Below, one piece after another: positions 27,196 to 35,406 of a stretch of 64,000 bases of DNA. The notes beneath the pieces are model-generated. The model was not told where the DNA came from. It did not search any database and was given only the letters and a program-made list of their open reading frames with translations. The DNA lies in the NCBI GenBank assembly GCA_958366985.1, contig CATXDC010000003.1, forward strand, positions 1 through 64,000, given 5' to 3'. The first letter of the stretch is position 1, and the number at the start of each line of letters is the position of its first letter. Both the position numbers and the translations under genes were made by a program. The stretch is from an uncultured Oscillospiraceae bacterium. GTDB lineage: Bacteria > Bacillota > Clostridia > Oscillospirales > Acutalibacteraceae.

Positions 27196-28389
27196 ATGCC
27201 CACATTGGAAAAAATCAAAGATGCATCTAAGGTACTTTCAGAGATAATAAGACCTACTTCATTAATTTATTCTCCGAAAATTGCTCCTGACTGTCATCTG
27301 TATTTAAAGCCTGAAAATCTTCAGGTTACCGGCTCATTCAAAGTAAGAGGAGCTTATTATAAAATATCCCGCCTTTCAGAGGAAGAAAAAGCAAAGGGAG
27401 TTATCGCTTGCTCTGCGGGAAACCACGCACAGGGTGTTGCTCTTGCAGCTACAAAGAGAGGAATTAAATCACTTATCTGTCTTCCCGACGGAGCACCTAT
27501 TTCCAAGGTTGAAGCAACTAAGGGATACGGCGCAGATATCTGCCTTGTAAAAGGCGTTTACGATAACGCTTATCAGAAGGCTCTCGAGCTTAAAATGCAG
27601 CACGGATACACATTTATTCATCCCTTTGATGACGATGATGTTATCGCCGGTCAGGGCACAATCGGACTTGAGATCTTAGAAGAGCTTCCCGATGCAGATG
27701 CCGTAATCGTACCAATCGGCGGCGGCGGACTCATTGCCGGTGTTGCAAGCGCAGTAAAGGCTATTAATCCCAAATGTAAGGTTTACGGCGTACAGGCTGC
27801 CGGAGCTCCTTCAATGTTTAATTCAATTCATTCTCACGCAATAGAGACTCTTCCCAATGTTTCAACTATTGCGGACGGTATTGCAGTTAAAACTCCCGGA
27901 CAGCATACCTTTGAAATTTGTGAAGACTGTGTTGACGAAATCGTCACAGTAACCGATGATGAAATTTCAACTGCAATCCTTGCCCTCATTGAGGAGCAGA
28001 AGCTTATCGCTGAGGGAGCGGGTGCTGTTTCAGTTGCAGCCGCTATGTTTGGCAAAGTTCCGGTAAAGGGAAAGAAAGTTGTCTGCGTTGTTTCAGGCGG
28101 TAATATCGATGTTACCATTCTTTCAAGAGTTATTAACCGTGGTCTTCTTAATACAGGACGTTCAGCTGATATCACAATTGAGCTTACCGATAAGCCCGGC
28201 CAGCTCAGCGAGGTTTCAAAAATCATTGCTGAAAAGGGCGGAAACGTTGTTTCCATCTACCATGACAGAGGGGATCTCGATGTTGAAATCACCGGCTGCT
28301 ATCTGAGAATAGTTCTTGAAACAAAGGATTTCGCACATATCCGTGAAATTAAGGATGCACTTTTAATGGCAGGCTTTAAGCTTGTTTAA
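27196..28389 (+). CDS. ilvA: Threonine ammonia-lyase (threonine dehydratase)
   Basis: 397 residues, PLP enzyme that turns threonine into 2-oxobutanoate and ammonia through a reactive enamine. The PLP lysine is K49 in TGSFKVRGAYYK; the phosphate-binding loop GGGGLIAG is near residue 175. The last 75 residues or so form an ACT regulatory domain (ELTDKPGQLSEVSKIIAEKG). One ACT domain and this length match the short catabolic/biosynthetic TdcB-type rather than the long E. coli IlvA. AGGAGG lies 7 bases before ATG. RidA, which clears the enamine, is the next gene. Confidence 0.94.
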   Translation: MPTLEKIKDASKVLSEIIRPTSLIYSPKIAPDCHLYLKPENLQVTGSFKVRGAYYKISRLSEEEKAKGVIACSAGNHAQGVALAATKRGIKSLICLPDGAPISKVEATKGYGADICLVKGVYDNAYQKALELKMQHGYTFIHPFDDDDVIAGQGTIGLEILEELPDADAVIVPIGGGGLIAGVASAVKAINPKCKVYGVQAAGAPSMFNSIHSHAIETLPNVSTIADGIAVKTPGQHTFEICEDCVDEIVTVTDDEISTAILALIEEQKLIAEGAGAVSVAAAMFGKVPVKGKKVVCVVSGGNIDVTILSRVINRGLLNTGRSADITIELTDKPGQLSEVSKIIAEKGGNVVSIYHDRGDLDVEITGCYLRIVLETKDFAHIREIKDALLMAGFKLV

Positions 28390-28423
28390 TCAGGTATAAA
28401 CAATTAAAAAGGAGTGTTTTGAA

Positions 28424-28798
28424 ATGTTCAAAGTAATCAGTACAGATAAGGCTCCCGGAGCAATCGGACCTTATTCACAGGGAATCGTATGCAATGGTTT
28501 TCTTTTCGCTTCCGGACAGATTGCAATTAATCCTGCAAGCGGAGAGGTTGAAGCTTCAACAATCGAAGGACAGACAGAGCAGGTTATGAAAAACATCGGC
28601 GGACTTCTTGAGGCTGCCGGAACAAGCTATGAAAACGTTGTAAAGACAACCTGTTTCCTTGCAGATATGGGAGATTTCGGAACTTTCAACGAGATTTATG
28701 CAAAGTATTTCACAAGCAAGCCTGCACGTTCATGTGTTGCAGCAAAAGCTCTTCCCAAGGGCGTACTTGTTGAAGTTGAGGTTATAGCTGCCGTTTAA
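28424..28798 (+). CDS. ridA: RidA-family enamine/imine deaminase
   Basis: 124 residues, the usual size. RidA hydrolyses 2-aminoacrylate and 2-aminocrotonate, the reactive products of PLP dehydratases. The conserved GPYSQGI at the N-terminus, the catalytic Arg in KPARSCVAAKALPKGVLVEVEVIA and the terminal Glu-rich strand are present. It follows ilvA by 34 bases with SD AAGGAG, so the enzyme that makes the reactive intermediate and the one that removes it are made together. Confidence 0.96.
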   Translation: MFKVISTDKAPGAIGPYSQGIVCNGFLFASGQIAINPASGEVEASTIEGQTEQVMKNIGGLLEAAGTSYENVVKTTCFLADMGDFGTFNEIYAKYFTSKPARSCVAAKALPKGVLVEVEVIAAV

Positions 28799-28835
28799 GT
28801 TTTGTGGCAGAATTATAACTGTGGGAGGAACTGAA

Positions 28836-29408
28836 ATGTCTGAAAATACAGTAAATGTAATTAGCAACGAAACCATGGAAAGCATACTTAAAAGGCGCAG
28901 TATCAGGCTTTATAAGCCGGAGATGCCCACTGATGCAGAAATGGATACAGTCCTGTCAGCGGCTCTTTATGCTCCCAGTGCAAGAAATTTTCAGCCGAAC
29001 CATGTGAGAGTTGTAAAGGACAAAGCTCTTTTGGATGAGCTTAATAAGGACTTCAAAGCCTTTGTAGGCGAAAATACACCGGCATATACAGGCTGGCAGG
29101 AGCAGCCCTTTTATCATGATGCTCCCTTATTTGCCATGATTTTCGGAGACAGAGAAAATCATTACACTCCTGTTGATGCAGGAATTATGGTTGAAAATAT
29201 GGCTGTTGCCGCACAGAGCGTTGGCCTTGGTTCATGCATAATCGGATGTATCGGCACTTTCATGAATTCCCCCGAAGGAGCAAAGTGGAGAGAAAGATTT
29301 GACGTTCCGGAAAACTGTGACTTTATGATTGGCATTACTTTGGGATATGCTGACGAAGCTCCCGAAATGAAGCCGAGATATGAAGACAGAATAGAAGAAG
29401 TGCTGTAA
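28836..29408 (+). CDS. Nitroreductase-family flavoprotein
   Basis: 190 residues of the FMN-dependent nitroreductase fold: the N-terminal SILKRRSIRLYKPEMPTDAE and APSARNFQP FMN-binding region, and VGLGSCIIGCIG later. The physiological substrate is unknown. ATG at 28836 is 7 bases after GGGAGG; a GTG at 28821 overlaps that SD and is not used. Third gene of the ilvA operon, 37 bases after ridA, followed by a terminator. Confidence 0.88.
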   Translation: MSENTVNVISNETMESILKRRSIRLYKPEMPTDAEMDTVLSAALYAPSARNFQPNHVRVVKDKALLDELNKDFKAFVGENTPAYTGWQEQPFYHDAPLFAMIFGDRENHYTPVDAGIMVENMAVAAQSVGLGSCIIGCIGTFMNSPEGAKWRERFDVPENCDFMIGITLGYADEAPEMKPRYEDRIEEVL

Positions 29409-29439
29409 TTTACTGCAAACTTTACTTATATGGCTTTTT

Positions 29440-29485
29440 AACTCCTTTTCATACAGGTTACTGTGTGAAGAGGAGTTTTCATTTA
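29440..29485 (+). terminator. Terminator of the ilvA-ridA-nitroreductase operon
   Basis: Stem AACTCCT/AGGAGTT (29440-29446 with 29471-29477) extended inward by imperfect pairs, followed by T-rich sequence. Confidence 0.7.
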
Positions 29486-29500
29486 TTTTTCAAAACCAAT

Positions 29501-29562
29501 CGAACAAATATGCGAAAATATCCAAACAAATGTTTGCTTTTGCCTGTGTTATATGATATAAT
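29501..29562 (+). promoter_or_regulatory. lexA promoter with SOS box
   Basis: TTGCTT (29534-29539), 17-bp spacer, TATAAT (29557-29562). The palindrome CAAACAAATGTTTG (29523-29536) overlaps the -35 box and differs by one base per arm from the Gram-positive SOS box CGAAC-N4-GTTCG. A second, half-conserved copy (CGAACAAATATGCG, 29501-29514) lies 22 bases upstream. LexA autoregulation is the natural reading. Confidence 0.75.
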
Positions 29563-29609
29563 ACCACCGAGGAAGCTTTAGCTTTTGTATTTTACTGGGA
29601 GGTTTTCAT

Positions 29610-30200
29610 ATGGGACCTATTACCGATATACAGAGAAAAATATATGAATATTTGTGTGAGCGTGCACAGGACGGTGTTCCGCCGTCAGTTCGTGAAATAG
29701 GCGCCGCTGTGGGACTGAGTTCAACTTCATCCGTTCAGGGCAACTTAAACGCTCTCGAAAAGGCGGGATATATAAGCCGTGACCCTCTGCTTAAACGTTC
29801 AATCAGAGTAATGGGTCAGGCAGAGAACATAACCCATGTTCCCCTTTTGGGAACTGTTACGGCAGGTGCACCGATTCTTGCCGTTGAGCAGATTGAAGGG
29901 TATATACCCTATACCGGCTCAGTTTCCCGTGATAAGCCTCTCTTTGCCCTTAGGGTAAGGGGAGAGAGTATGCTCTGGGCTGGTATTCTTGACGGGGATA
30001 TTGTAATTGCCGAAAAAACTCCAGTTGCATCAAATGGTGAAATTGTTGTAGCAATGATAGATGATGAAGCAACAGTAAAGCGTTTCTTTAAGGAAAAAGG
30101 ACATTTCCGTTTACAACCGGAAAACGATGAGTATGAGCCTATAATTGTAGACGAAGTTACAATTTTAGGCAGAGTAAAAGCAATAATAAGATATTACTGA
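29610..30200 (+). CDS. lexA: LexA repressor
   Basis: 196 residues. An N-terminal winged helix-turn-helix (PPSVREIGAAVGLSSTSSVQ) is followed by the S24 peptidase domain. The autocleavage site is A85-G86 (GTVTAGAP), with catalytic S120 (RGESM) and K157 (DEATVKRF). RecA filaments trigger self-cleavage and SOS induction. GGGAGG precedes ATG, and an SOS-box-like palindrome overlies the promoter. The ylmH gene follows after 4 bases. Confidence 0.97.
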   Translation: MGPITDIQRKIYEYLCERAQDGVPPSVREIGAAVGLSSTSSVQGNLNALEKAGYISRDPLLKRSIRVMGQAENITHVPLLGTVTAGAPILAVEQIEGYIPYTGSVSRDKPLFALRVRGESMLWAGILDGDIVIAEKTPVASNGEIVVAMIDDEATVKRFFKEKGHFRLQPENDEYEPIIVDEVTILGRVKAIIRYY

Positions 30201-30204
30201 TAAT

Positions 30205-30987
30205 ATGGAAAAAGAAGATTTACTGCTTATTTCCGCAGCGGAAGATAAAATGCGTCAAAGTCAGGAGCAGTATGTCATAACCTCCACAAATTTTCTTGAT
30301 GAGAGGGAACAGGGAATTTTACTTGACCGTTTCAGAAAAGAGGATTGTCTTTATGTTCTTTTCGGAGGATATGATGAAGCAGTGAGAAGAGCCATGTTTT
30401 TCTTTCCGCCCTATTCGGGAGCCGAAACTCCAGGGAAAGCCGCCGAAATTCTCAAAAAAGGTGAGGACTGCACTTTTGTGTGTCTGAGATTTGTAAAAGA
30501 TAAATTCAGTACGGCAGGTCACCGTGACTATTTAGGGGCATTAATGGGTCTTGGGCTCAGGCGAGAAATGATAGGCGATATAATTGTCACCGCTGACGGA
30601 TGCGATATTTTAGCAATGAAAAGCGTAAAGAGGTTTATTCTTGAGAACTTTACAAAAGCCGGCAGAGCAACTCTTAAAGGTGAAGAAGTTCCGGTTTCTC
30701 AGCTGACAAATGAGCAGCAGAAAACAGTGACAGAGAGAATAACTGCTGCTTCAATGCGCCTTGATGTAATTGTGGCTCAGATTTATCGTCTTTCGAGAAC
30801 ATCAGCTTCAGAAAGTATAGAAAAAGGTCTGGTGTTTGTAAATGATTCCCAGGCTCTTAAATGTGATATGCGTATTTCTCAGGGCGATAAAATTGTTTTG
30901 AGAGGCAAGGGTAAAGCGGTTGTGGAAGAAGTAAACGGCACAACAAAAAAGGGACGCATAGCTTTGAATGTCAAAAAGTTTGTTTGA
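30205..30987 (+). CDS. ylmH: YlmH-like S4-domain RNA-binding protein
   Basis: 260 residues. The N-terminal two thirds match the YlmH/RQC-P RNA-binding module (LTERQEG-like segment here as LDEREQGILLDRF, then YSGAE..AE and GALMGLGLRREMIGDI). The C-terminal S4 domain (RLDVIVAQIYRLSRTSASESI...GLVFVND) is about residues 185-258. YlmH binds stalled 50S subunits in ribosome quality control in Bacillus subtilis and is usually found in the divIVA-sepF cluster; here it is instead 4 bases after lexA, so SOS would raise it. Confidence 0.9.
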   Translation: MEKEDLLLISAAEDKMRQSQEQYVITSTNFLDEREQGILLDRFRKEDCLYVLFGGYDEAVRRAMFFFPPYSGAETPGKAAEILKKGEDCTFVCLRFVKDKFSTAGHRDYLGALMGLGLRREMIGDIIVTADGCDILAMKSVKRFILENFTKAGRATLKGEEVPVSQLTNEQQKTVTERITAASMRLDVIVAQIYRLSRTSASESIEKGLVFVNDSQALKCDMRISQGDKIVLRGKGKAVVEEVNGTTKKGRIALNVKKFV

Positions 30988-31011
30988 TTAATTCAGCGTG
31001 TACAAAAAACT

Positions 31012-31050
31012 AAAACCACTCGGGGCAATGTCCTCAAGTGGTTTTGTATT
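31012..31050 (+). terminator. Terminator of lexA-ylmH
   Basis: 9-bp stem AAAACCACT/AGTGGTTTT (31012-31020 with 31037-31045), followed by TGTATTTT. Confidence 0.78.
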
Positions 31051-31065
31051 TTAATATAATGTAAA

Positions 31066-31094
31066 GCAAAAAGCACCGTTAATACGGTGCTTTA
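31066..31094 (-). terminator. Terminator after the small exported peptide gene
   Basis: 10-bp stem AAAGCACCGT/ACGGTGCTTT (31070-31079 with 31084-31093) with a minus-strand T-run behind it. Confidence 0.85.
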
Positions 31095-31097
31095 ATT

Positions 31098-31244
31098 TTA
31101 TGCCATATAGGATTGCGGCGGATTGCTGAGATCTTCTGTGGAAAGAATACCGCCCTGAGTTGATGCTGCGGCAGAAAAAAGTATACATGCTGCCAAAACA
31201 GCACTTGCCACTGAAATGACAATGCCCTTAGTGATTTTTTTCAT
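31098..31244 (-). CDS. Small exported peptide or lipopeptide, 48 residues
   Basis: A short gene with a full expression context. SD GGAGG lies 11 bases before ATG, and a terminator starts 5 bases after TAA. It begins MKKITKG, then a hydrophobic run containing AVLAAC (a good lipobox, cysteine at residue 20) and ILFSAAAS (a signal peptidase I site is the alternative), then a short polar tail rich in Ser, Gln, Asn and Pro ending PPQSYMA. The mature part would be only about 20-29 residues. It is the third gene of an operon, 20 bases after the YaiI gene. I do not recognise a family; a role as signal peptide, pheromone or small anchor is speculation. Confidence 0.65.
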   Translation of the reverse strand: MKKITKGIVISVASAVLAACILFSAAASTQGGILSTEDLSNPPQSYMA

Positions 31245-31264
31245 TAAGAAAATAACCTCCGTTT

Positions 31265-31702
31265 TTACATGCACTTTAAAATCAGCGCTCTGAAATTTTT
31301 TTCAAAATCATCATTCTGTTTTTCTGTACGCTTTTTAGGTCCTTTAATTCTCTGACCCGCCATGCGGGCTCTTTTTGCAGTATACCTCGAAAAGAGCAAA
31401 GAGTCAATATTATTTTCATTATAAATCATACCGTTTTGATTTATAACCTTTGCTTTTTTGGAAAGACACATTGCAGCAAGACCGTAGTCCTGAGTGATGA
31501 CAATATCTCCGGCACGGCAGGCGGCTACAATTGCAAAATCTGCGCTGTCGCTTCCTTTGGAAACTACAACTGTCTCAGCGCCGTCGATGTCTATTATATG
31601 AGATGTATCGCAAAAAAGAAAGACCTTTATGTCGTATTCTTTGCACAAATTTACGGCAATATTCACAACCGGACAAGCATCCGCATCAATAATCACATTC
31701 AT
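31265..31702 (-). CDS. YaiI/YqxD family (DUF188) protein
   Basis: 145 residues. The N-terminal NVIIDADACPVV is the signature of the UPF0178/DUF188 family, followed by SDSADFAIVAACRAGDIVITQDYGLA with conserved Asp residues, a PIN-like arrangement suggestive of a nuclease. Function of the family is not established. It starts 4 bases after the YhhN gene stop and precedes the small exported peptide. Confidence 0.9.
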   Translation of the reverse strand: MNVIIDADACPVVNIAVNLCKEYDIKVFLFCDTSHIIDIDGAETVVVSKGSDSADFAIVAACRAGDIVITQDYGLAAMCLSKKAKVINQNGMIYNENNIDSLLFSRYTAKRARMAGQRIKGPKKRTEKQNDDFEKNFRALILKCM

Positions 31703-31706
31703 AATT

Positions 31707-32426
31707 TTATTTTATAAACAAAATGGTGTAGGCAAGGCACATCTGAGCGGCAAAATATGTGATGATATTAAAAATCTTAACGCCGTATATTTTTTTGTCT
31801 CCGAAATTAATAAGAGCCAAAGTGGTATCCGACATACAGAACATTATACTTCCAGAAATAAGCAAAACTGCCGGAATTGTCCATACAGCGGCATCGAAAA
31901 CTAAACCTGCAACAGCTAAATGGCAGGCTTTGACCATCATTGAGGTAAGAGCTATTGTATAAATAAGCGCAGGTACAGCAGCTCTTCCGAAATGTATTTT
32001 GGTCTTTACGGCATAAATTACAGAAATAGCTGTAAGAACTGCTACAATAATTATGTCAATGGGAGAGAAAACGGGGATTCCAAAGAGCTTTTTAGCCGCA
32101 ACTGAATAAGCAGAAACATAAAATATATGTCCTATAAGGAAGAAAAACAGTCCCGTTATAAAAAGTGACAGCTTTTCGTTAATGTGGAGAAACAAATCTC
32201 CAAACCATGAAAAGCATAATCCGCAGAGCATGAGAATTGCATAAATGGATGTGTTTCCGCTGTAAATTATGCACATTACGCCCGTAAGGACGAAAAGAGT
32301 GGCACAGATCATTTTGTAGCAAAGAGAAACTCTATTCTTTTTAGGCCAGCATTTTTTTAAATAAGCCGGTACAAATACGAACTGGAGCAGAACAGCAAGA
32401 GCCATTATGTAAGGCAAAAATTTCAT
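31707..32426 (-). CDS. YhhN family membrane protein (lysoplasmalogenase-like)
   Basis: 239 residues, about eight membrane helices, with the family motifs GDLFLHIN-type (CFSWFGDLFLHI), FFLIGHIFYVSAY and ISGSIMFCMSDTTLAL. The animal homologue TMEM86 hydrolyses lysoplasmalogens, and clostridia make plasmalogens, so an ether-lipid role is possible but inferred. Start at 32426 is chosen for GGGGAGG 6 bases upstream; the frame is open 14 codons further but without SD. First gene of a three-gene operon. Confidence 0.82.
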   Translation of the reverse strand: MKFLPYIMALAVLLQFVFVPAYLKKCWPKKNRVSLCYKMICATLFVLTGVMCIIYSGNTSIYAILMLCGLCFSWFGDLFLHINEKLSLFITGLFFFLIGHIFYVSAYSVAAKKLFGIPVFSPIDIIIVAVLTAISVIYAVKTKIHFGRAAVPALIYTIALTSMMVKACHLAVAGLVFDAAVWTIPAVLLISGSIMFCMSDTTLALINFGDKKIYGVKIFNIITYFAAQMCLAYTILFIK

Positions 32427-32479
32427 AAAAACCTCCCCACAGCGTCGAATAAACGCTAATTTAAGCAAAAATAAAAAGA

Positions 32480-32512
32480 AAAGCAGAAAAGGGTTAACCT
32501 TATCTGCTTTCT
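32480..32512 (-). terminator. Terminator of the calcium ATPase gene
   Basis: Stem AAAGCAGA/TCTGCTTT (32480-32487 with 32503-32510) plus inner pairs (AAGG/CCTT); the minus strand continues with a T-rich run. Confidence 0.72.
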
Positions 32513-32597
32513 CTTCGTTAACAGGTACATTATATCAAATTGCACATAAATTGCAATACAAAACCTTTAAAAAATATAAAATAAATCTGTTTAATTA

Positions 32598-35222
32598 TTA
32601 TGCATTGTGAGCTTTTTTATAAAAATCAAATATTTTTGCTGATTCTATCATTATAAATGGAACAGCCGACAGGGCAAGAGCAATAATCCATGCGCTGCCT
32701 GAAAGGGGAACAAGAGAAAAAATTGTAGCAGCGGCAGGGATTGTTACAACCAGCCACTGAATAGCTATACAAAGTGCAAAGGTCATAGTAAGACGCATAT
32801 TTGAGAAATAGCCGATTTTGTACATAGGCATATGTCCTCGCATATTGAAAGCGTGAACCAGCTCGCTGATGTTGAGAGTTACAAAAGCCATAGTTCTGCC
32901 TATGAGGGGCTGTGATGAGGTGTCAAATAAACGCATTCCCAAAGTAAAGCTTACAAGGGAAAGTCCGCCAATTAAAAGTCCCTCTAAGAGAATATCAGCC
33001 CACAGTCCTCCTGAGAACATGCTTTTGTGAGTTTTCAGTGGTTTTTGCATCATTATATCCTTTTCGGCTTTTTCTGTGCCCAGTGCCATTGCAGGGAGAG
33101 AGTCCGTTATAAGATTTACAAATAAAAGCTGAATGGGGAGAAGTGGTGTAGGCATTCCGAGGAGATATGCTGCAAAAATTACCACTATCTCACCTATATT
33201 GCTCGATAAAAGAAAGTGTACGGTTTTTCTTATGTTGCTGTAAATTATTCTGCCCTGACGTACAGCTTTTACTATTGTTACAAAGTTGTCGTCGGTTAAA
33301 ATCATGTCTGCTGCAGCTTTTGCAGCATCTGTTCCACCCTGACCCATAGCACAGCCTATGTCGGCGGCTTTAAGAGCAGGTGCGTCGTTTACGCCGTCTC
33401 CGGTCATTGCAACAACTTCTCCCAAAGAGCGGAATGATTTTACTATTCTTACTTTATGCGCCGGAGTGACTCTTGCAAAAACTCGGCAGTTTTTAATTTT
33501 TTTGCGGAACTGTTCATCACTGAGAGAATCAATTTCTGCTCCTGTCATCAGAGTATCATCTCTGCGCAGTATGCCGGTTTCCGCAGCAATTGCCTTTGCT
33601 GTTGCAGCGTGGTCACCGGTTATCATAACCGTTTTTATTCCGGCTTTGCGGCACAAGGCGACTGCTTCCTTTGCCTCTTTTCTCGGCGGATCTGCCATGG
33701 CAATAAGTCCGATAAAAGTAAGGGAAGCTTCAGAGGTATCATCAAGAGAAGAGGCAGACCTTTCTGCGGCGGCAATTACTCTGAGAGCTTTTTCGGCAAG
33801 GGACAAATTTATTTCTTCAATTCTTTTAATGTCAGCTGCTGTTATGGGAACCTCATTTCCGTTTTTCAGGATTTTAGTGCATTTCTTAATTAGTACATCT
33901 GGAGCGCCCTTTGCCATTACAAATTTATGTCCGCCTCTGTTTACAAGCACAGACATCATTTTGCGGTCAGATGAAAAAGGTGTTTCACGAAGCCTCGTGT
34001 ATTCGCTGTCTGTCTTTGGCTTCTTTATTCCGGCTTTTTCTCCCGCATATAAAATCGCCGTTTCAGTAGGTTCGCCCATGATGCCTTCTTTGCTCCATAA
34101 GGCATTGTTGCATACACAGCCGCAGGTGAGAAGCCTTTTTCCGAAAGTGGAAAGTAGGTTTTCCTCTCCGTTTATACTGTATATTCCCTTGACGGTCATT
34201 TTGTTTTCTGTGAGAGTTCCTGTTTTGTCGGAACAGATTACCGTTGCACTGCCGAGAGTTTCAACAGCGGGAAGCCGTCTTATAATGGCGTTGTTTTTAG
34301 CCATAATCTGAACGCCTAAGGAAAGGACAATTGTCACAACGGCAGGAAGTCCCTCAGGAATAGCCGCTACTGCAAGGCTCACAGAGAGCATGAAGCTGTC
34401 AAGAAAATGTGCGTTTCTTAAAATCCCCATAAAGAATATTACAGCACAGATTGCCAGAGCCCCTGCACCTAAAAGCTTTCCGGTTTTTGCGAGGCGATTT
34501 TGAAGAGGTGTTGAGGGCGTTTCTTCGCTGTCAATAAGTCCCGCAATATGACCGACGGCAGTATCCATTGCCGTTTCCGTTACCACTGCCCGGCATGAAC
34601 CGGCTGTTATCTGAGTTGCTGAGAAAAGCATGTTTTTCCTTTCGCCCAGGGGAGTCTCAGCAGGCAGGATTATTCCTGCGGTTTTGGCGGATGGCTCAGA
34701 TTCTCCCGTGAGAGTCGATTCTTCTGCTTTCAGTGAAGAGCTTTCTATTATTAGGCAGTCAGCGGGAACAAGGTCGCCGCTTTTTAAGATTATTATATCT
34801 CCCTTTACGAGTTCGGAAGCGGCGCAGCTTACAACGGAGCCGGAGCGTACAGCTCTTGCACGGGGTGCTGAGAGCTTTCGCAAGGCTGCAATGGCTTTTT
34901 CTGCCCTGCTTTCCTGAATGGTTCCGATAAGTGCGTTCAGTACAACAATTATCAGAATAATAACCGAGTCGATATAATCTCCGTCGCCGCTGAAATAAGA
35001 AGTCAGAAAAGATATTACAGATGCCGCAAGAAGCACCAGAACCATGAAATCAGAGAACTGTGAGAGGAATTTTCGCACAATTCCTCTTTTCTTTTTTGAT
35101 GAAAGTACATTGGGACCGTATTTTTCAAGGCGCAAATTTGCTTCATGCTGTGAAAGACCGTTTTTATCGTTTGAGCCAAGACGTTTGAGTGCTTGGTCAG
35201 GAGTCAGGGTGTGCCAATCCAT
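32598..35222 (-). CDS. P-type calcium-transporting ATPase (SERCA/PMCA-like)
   Basis: 874 residues, full length. Actuator loop TGES at 172-175, the calcium-site motif PEGLP in helix M4 (289-293), the phosphorylated Asp D332 in CSDKTGTLTENKM, and the hinge TGDGVNDAPALKAADIG are all present. Helices M5-M6 carry NIGEIVVIF and NLITDSLPAMALG, which with PEGLP is the usual Ca2+ (type IIA/IIB) set. It pumps Ca2+ out of the cytoplasm. Single gene with promoter at 35280-35308 and its own terminator; SD CGGAGGG. Confidence 0.94.
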   Translation of the reverse strand: MDWHTLTPDQALKRLGSNDKNGLSQHEANLRLEKYGPNVLSSKKKRGIVRKFLSQFSDFMVLVLLAASVISFLTSYFSGDGDYIDSVIILIIVVLNALIGTIQESRAEKAIAALRKLSAPRARAVRSGSVVSCAASELVKGDIIILKSGDLVPADCLIIESSSLKAEESTLTGESEPSAKTAGIILPAETPLGERKNMLFSATQITAGSCRAVVTETAMDTAVGHIAGLIDSEETPSTPLQNRLAKTGKLLGAGALAICAVIFFMGILRNAHFLDSFMLSVSLAVAAIPEGLPAVVTIVLSLGVQIMAKNNAIIRRLPAVETLGSATVICSDKTGTLTENKMTVKGIYSINGEENLLSTFGKRLLTCGCVCNNALWSKEGIMGEPTETAILYAGEKAGIKKPKTDSEYTRLRETPFSSDRKMMSVLVNRGGHKFVMAKGAPDVLIKKCTKILKNGNEVPITAADIKRIEEINLSLAEKALRVIAAAERSASSLDDTSEASLTFIGLIAMADPPRKEAKEAVALCRKAGIKTVMITGDHAATAKAIAAETGILRRDDTLMTGAEIDSLSDEQFRKKIKNCRVFARVTPAHKVRIVKSFRSLGEVVAMTGDGVNDAPALKAADIGCAMGQGGTDAAKAAADMILTDDNFVTIVKAVRQGRIIYSNIRKTVHFLLSSNIGEIVVIFAAYLLGMPTPLLPIQLLFVNLITDSLPAMALGTEKAEKDIMMQKPLKTHKSMFSGGLWADILLEGLLIGGLSLVSFTLGMRLFDTSSQPLIGRTMAFVTLNISELVHAFNMRGHMPMYKIGYFSNMRLTMTFALCIAIQWLVVTIPAAATIFSLVPLSGSAWIIALALSAVPFIMIESAKIFDFYKKAHNA

Positions 35223-35279
35223 ATATTAAGACCCTCCGAAAATGTGATATACAGTCAAATATATGAAATTTTAAAGAAA

Positions 35280-35308
35280 GTTATAACGGGTTGCTGTTTT
35301 TAGTGCAA
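35280..35308 (-). promoter_or_regulatory. Promoter of the calcium ATPase gene
   Basis: Minus strand TTGCAC (35308-35303), 17-bp spacer, TATAAC (35285-35280). Confidence 0.6.
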
Positions 35309-35406
35309 CTGAAGATGTTTTTAGGCTCTTTATTGAAACGTTCCGGAGAGCTGAAAATATCACAGCACAAACTGAATGAATATTATAGTTAACGGAGGTG
35401 ATAGAA

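Noticed and set aside
33358..34311. Open frame of 317 codons on the plus strand
   Set aside because: It lies wholly antisense to the calcium ATPase gene, whose protein has all catalytic motifs. The antisense product is low-complexity, Ser/Ala/Phe-rich, and has no SD.
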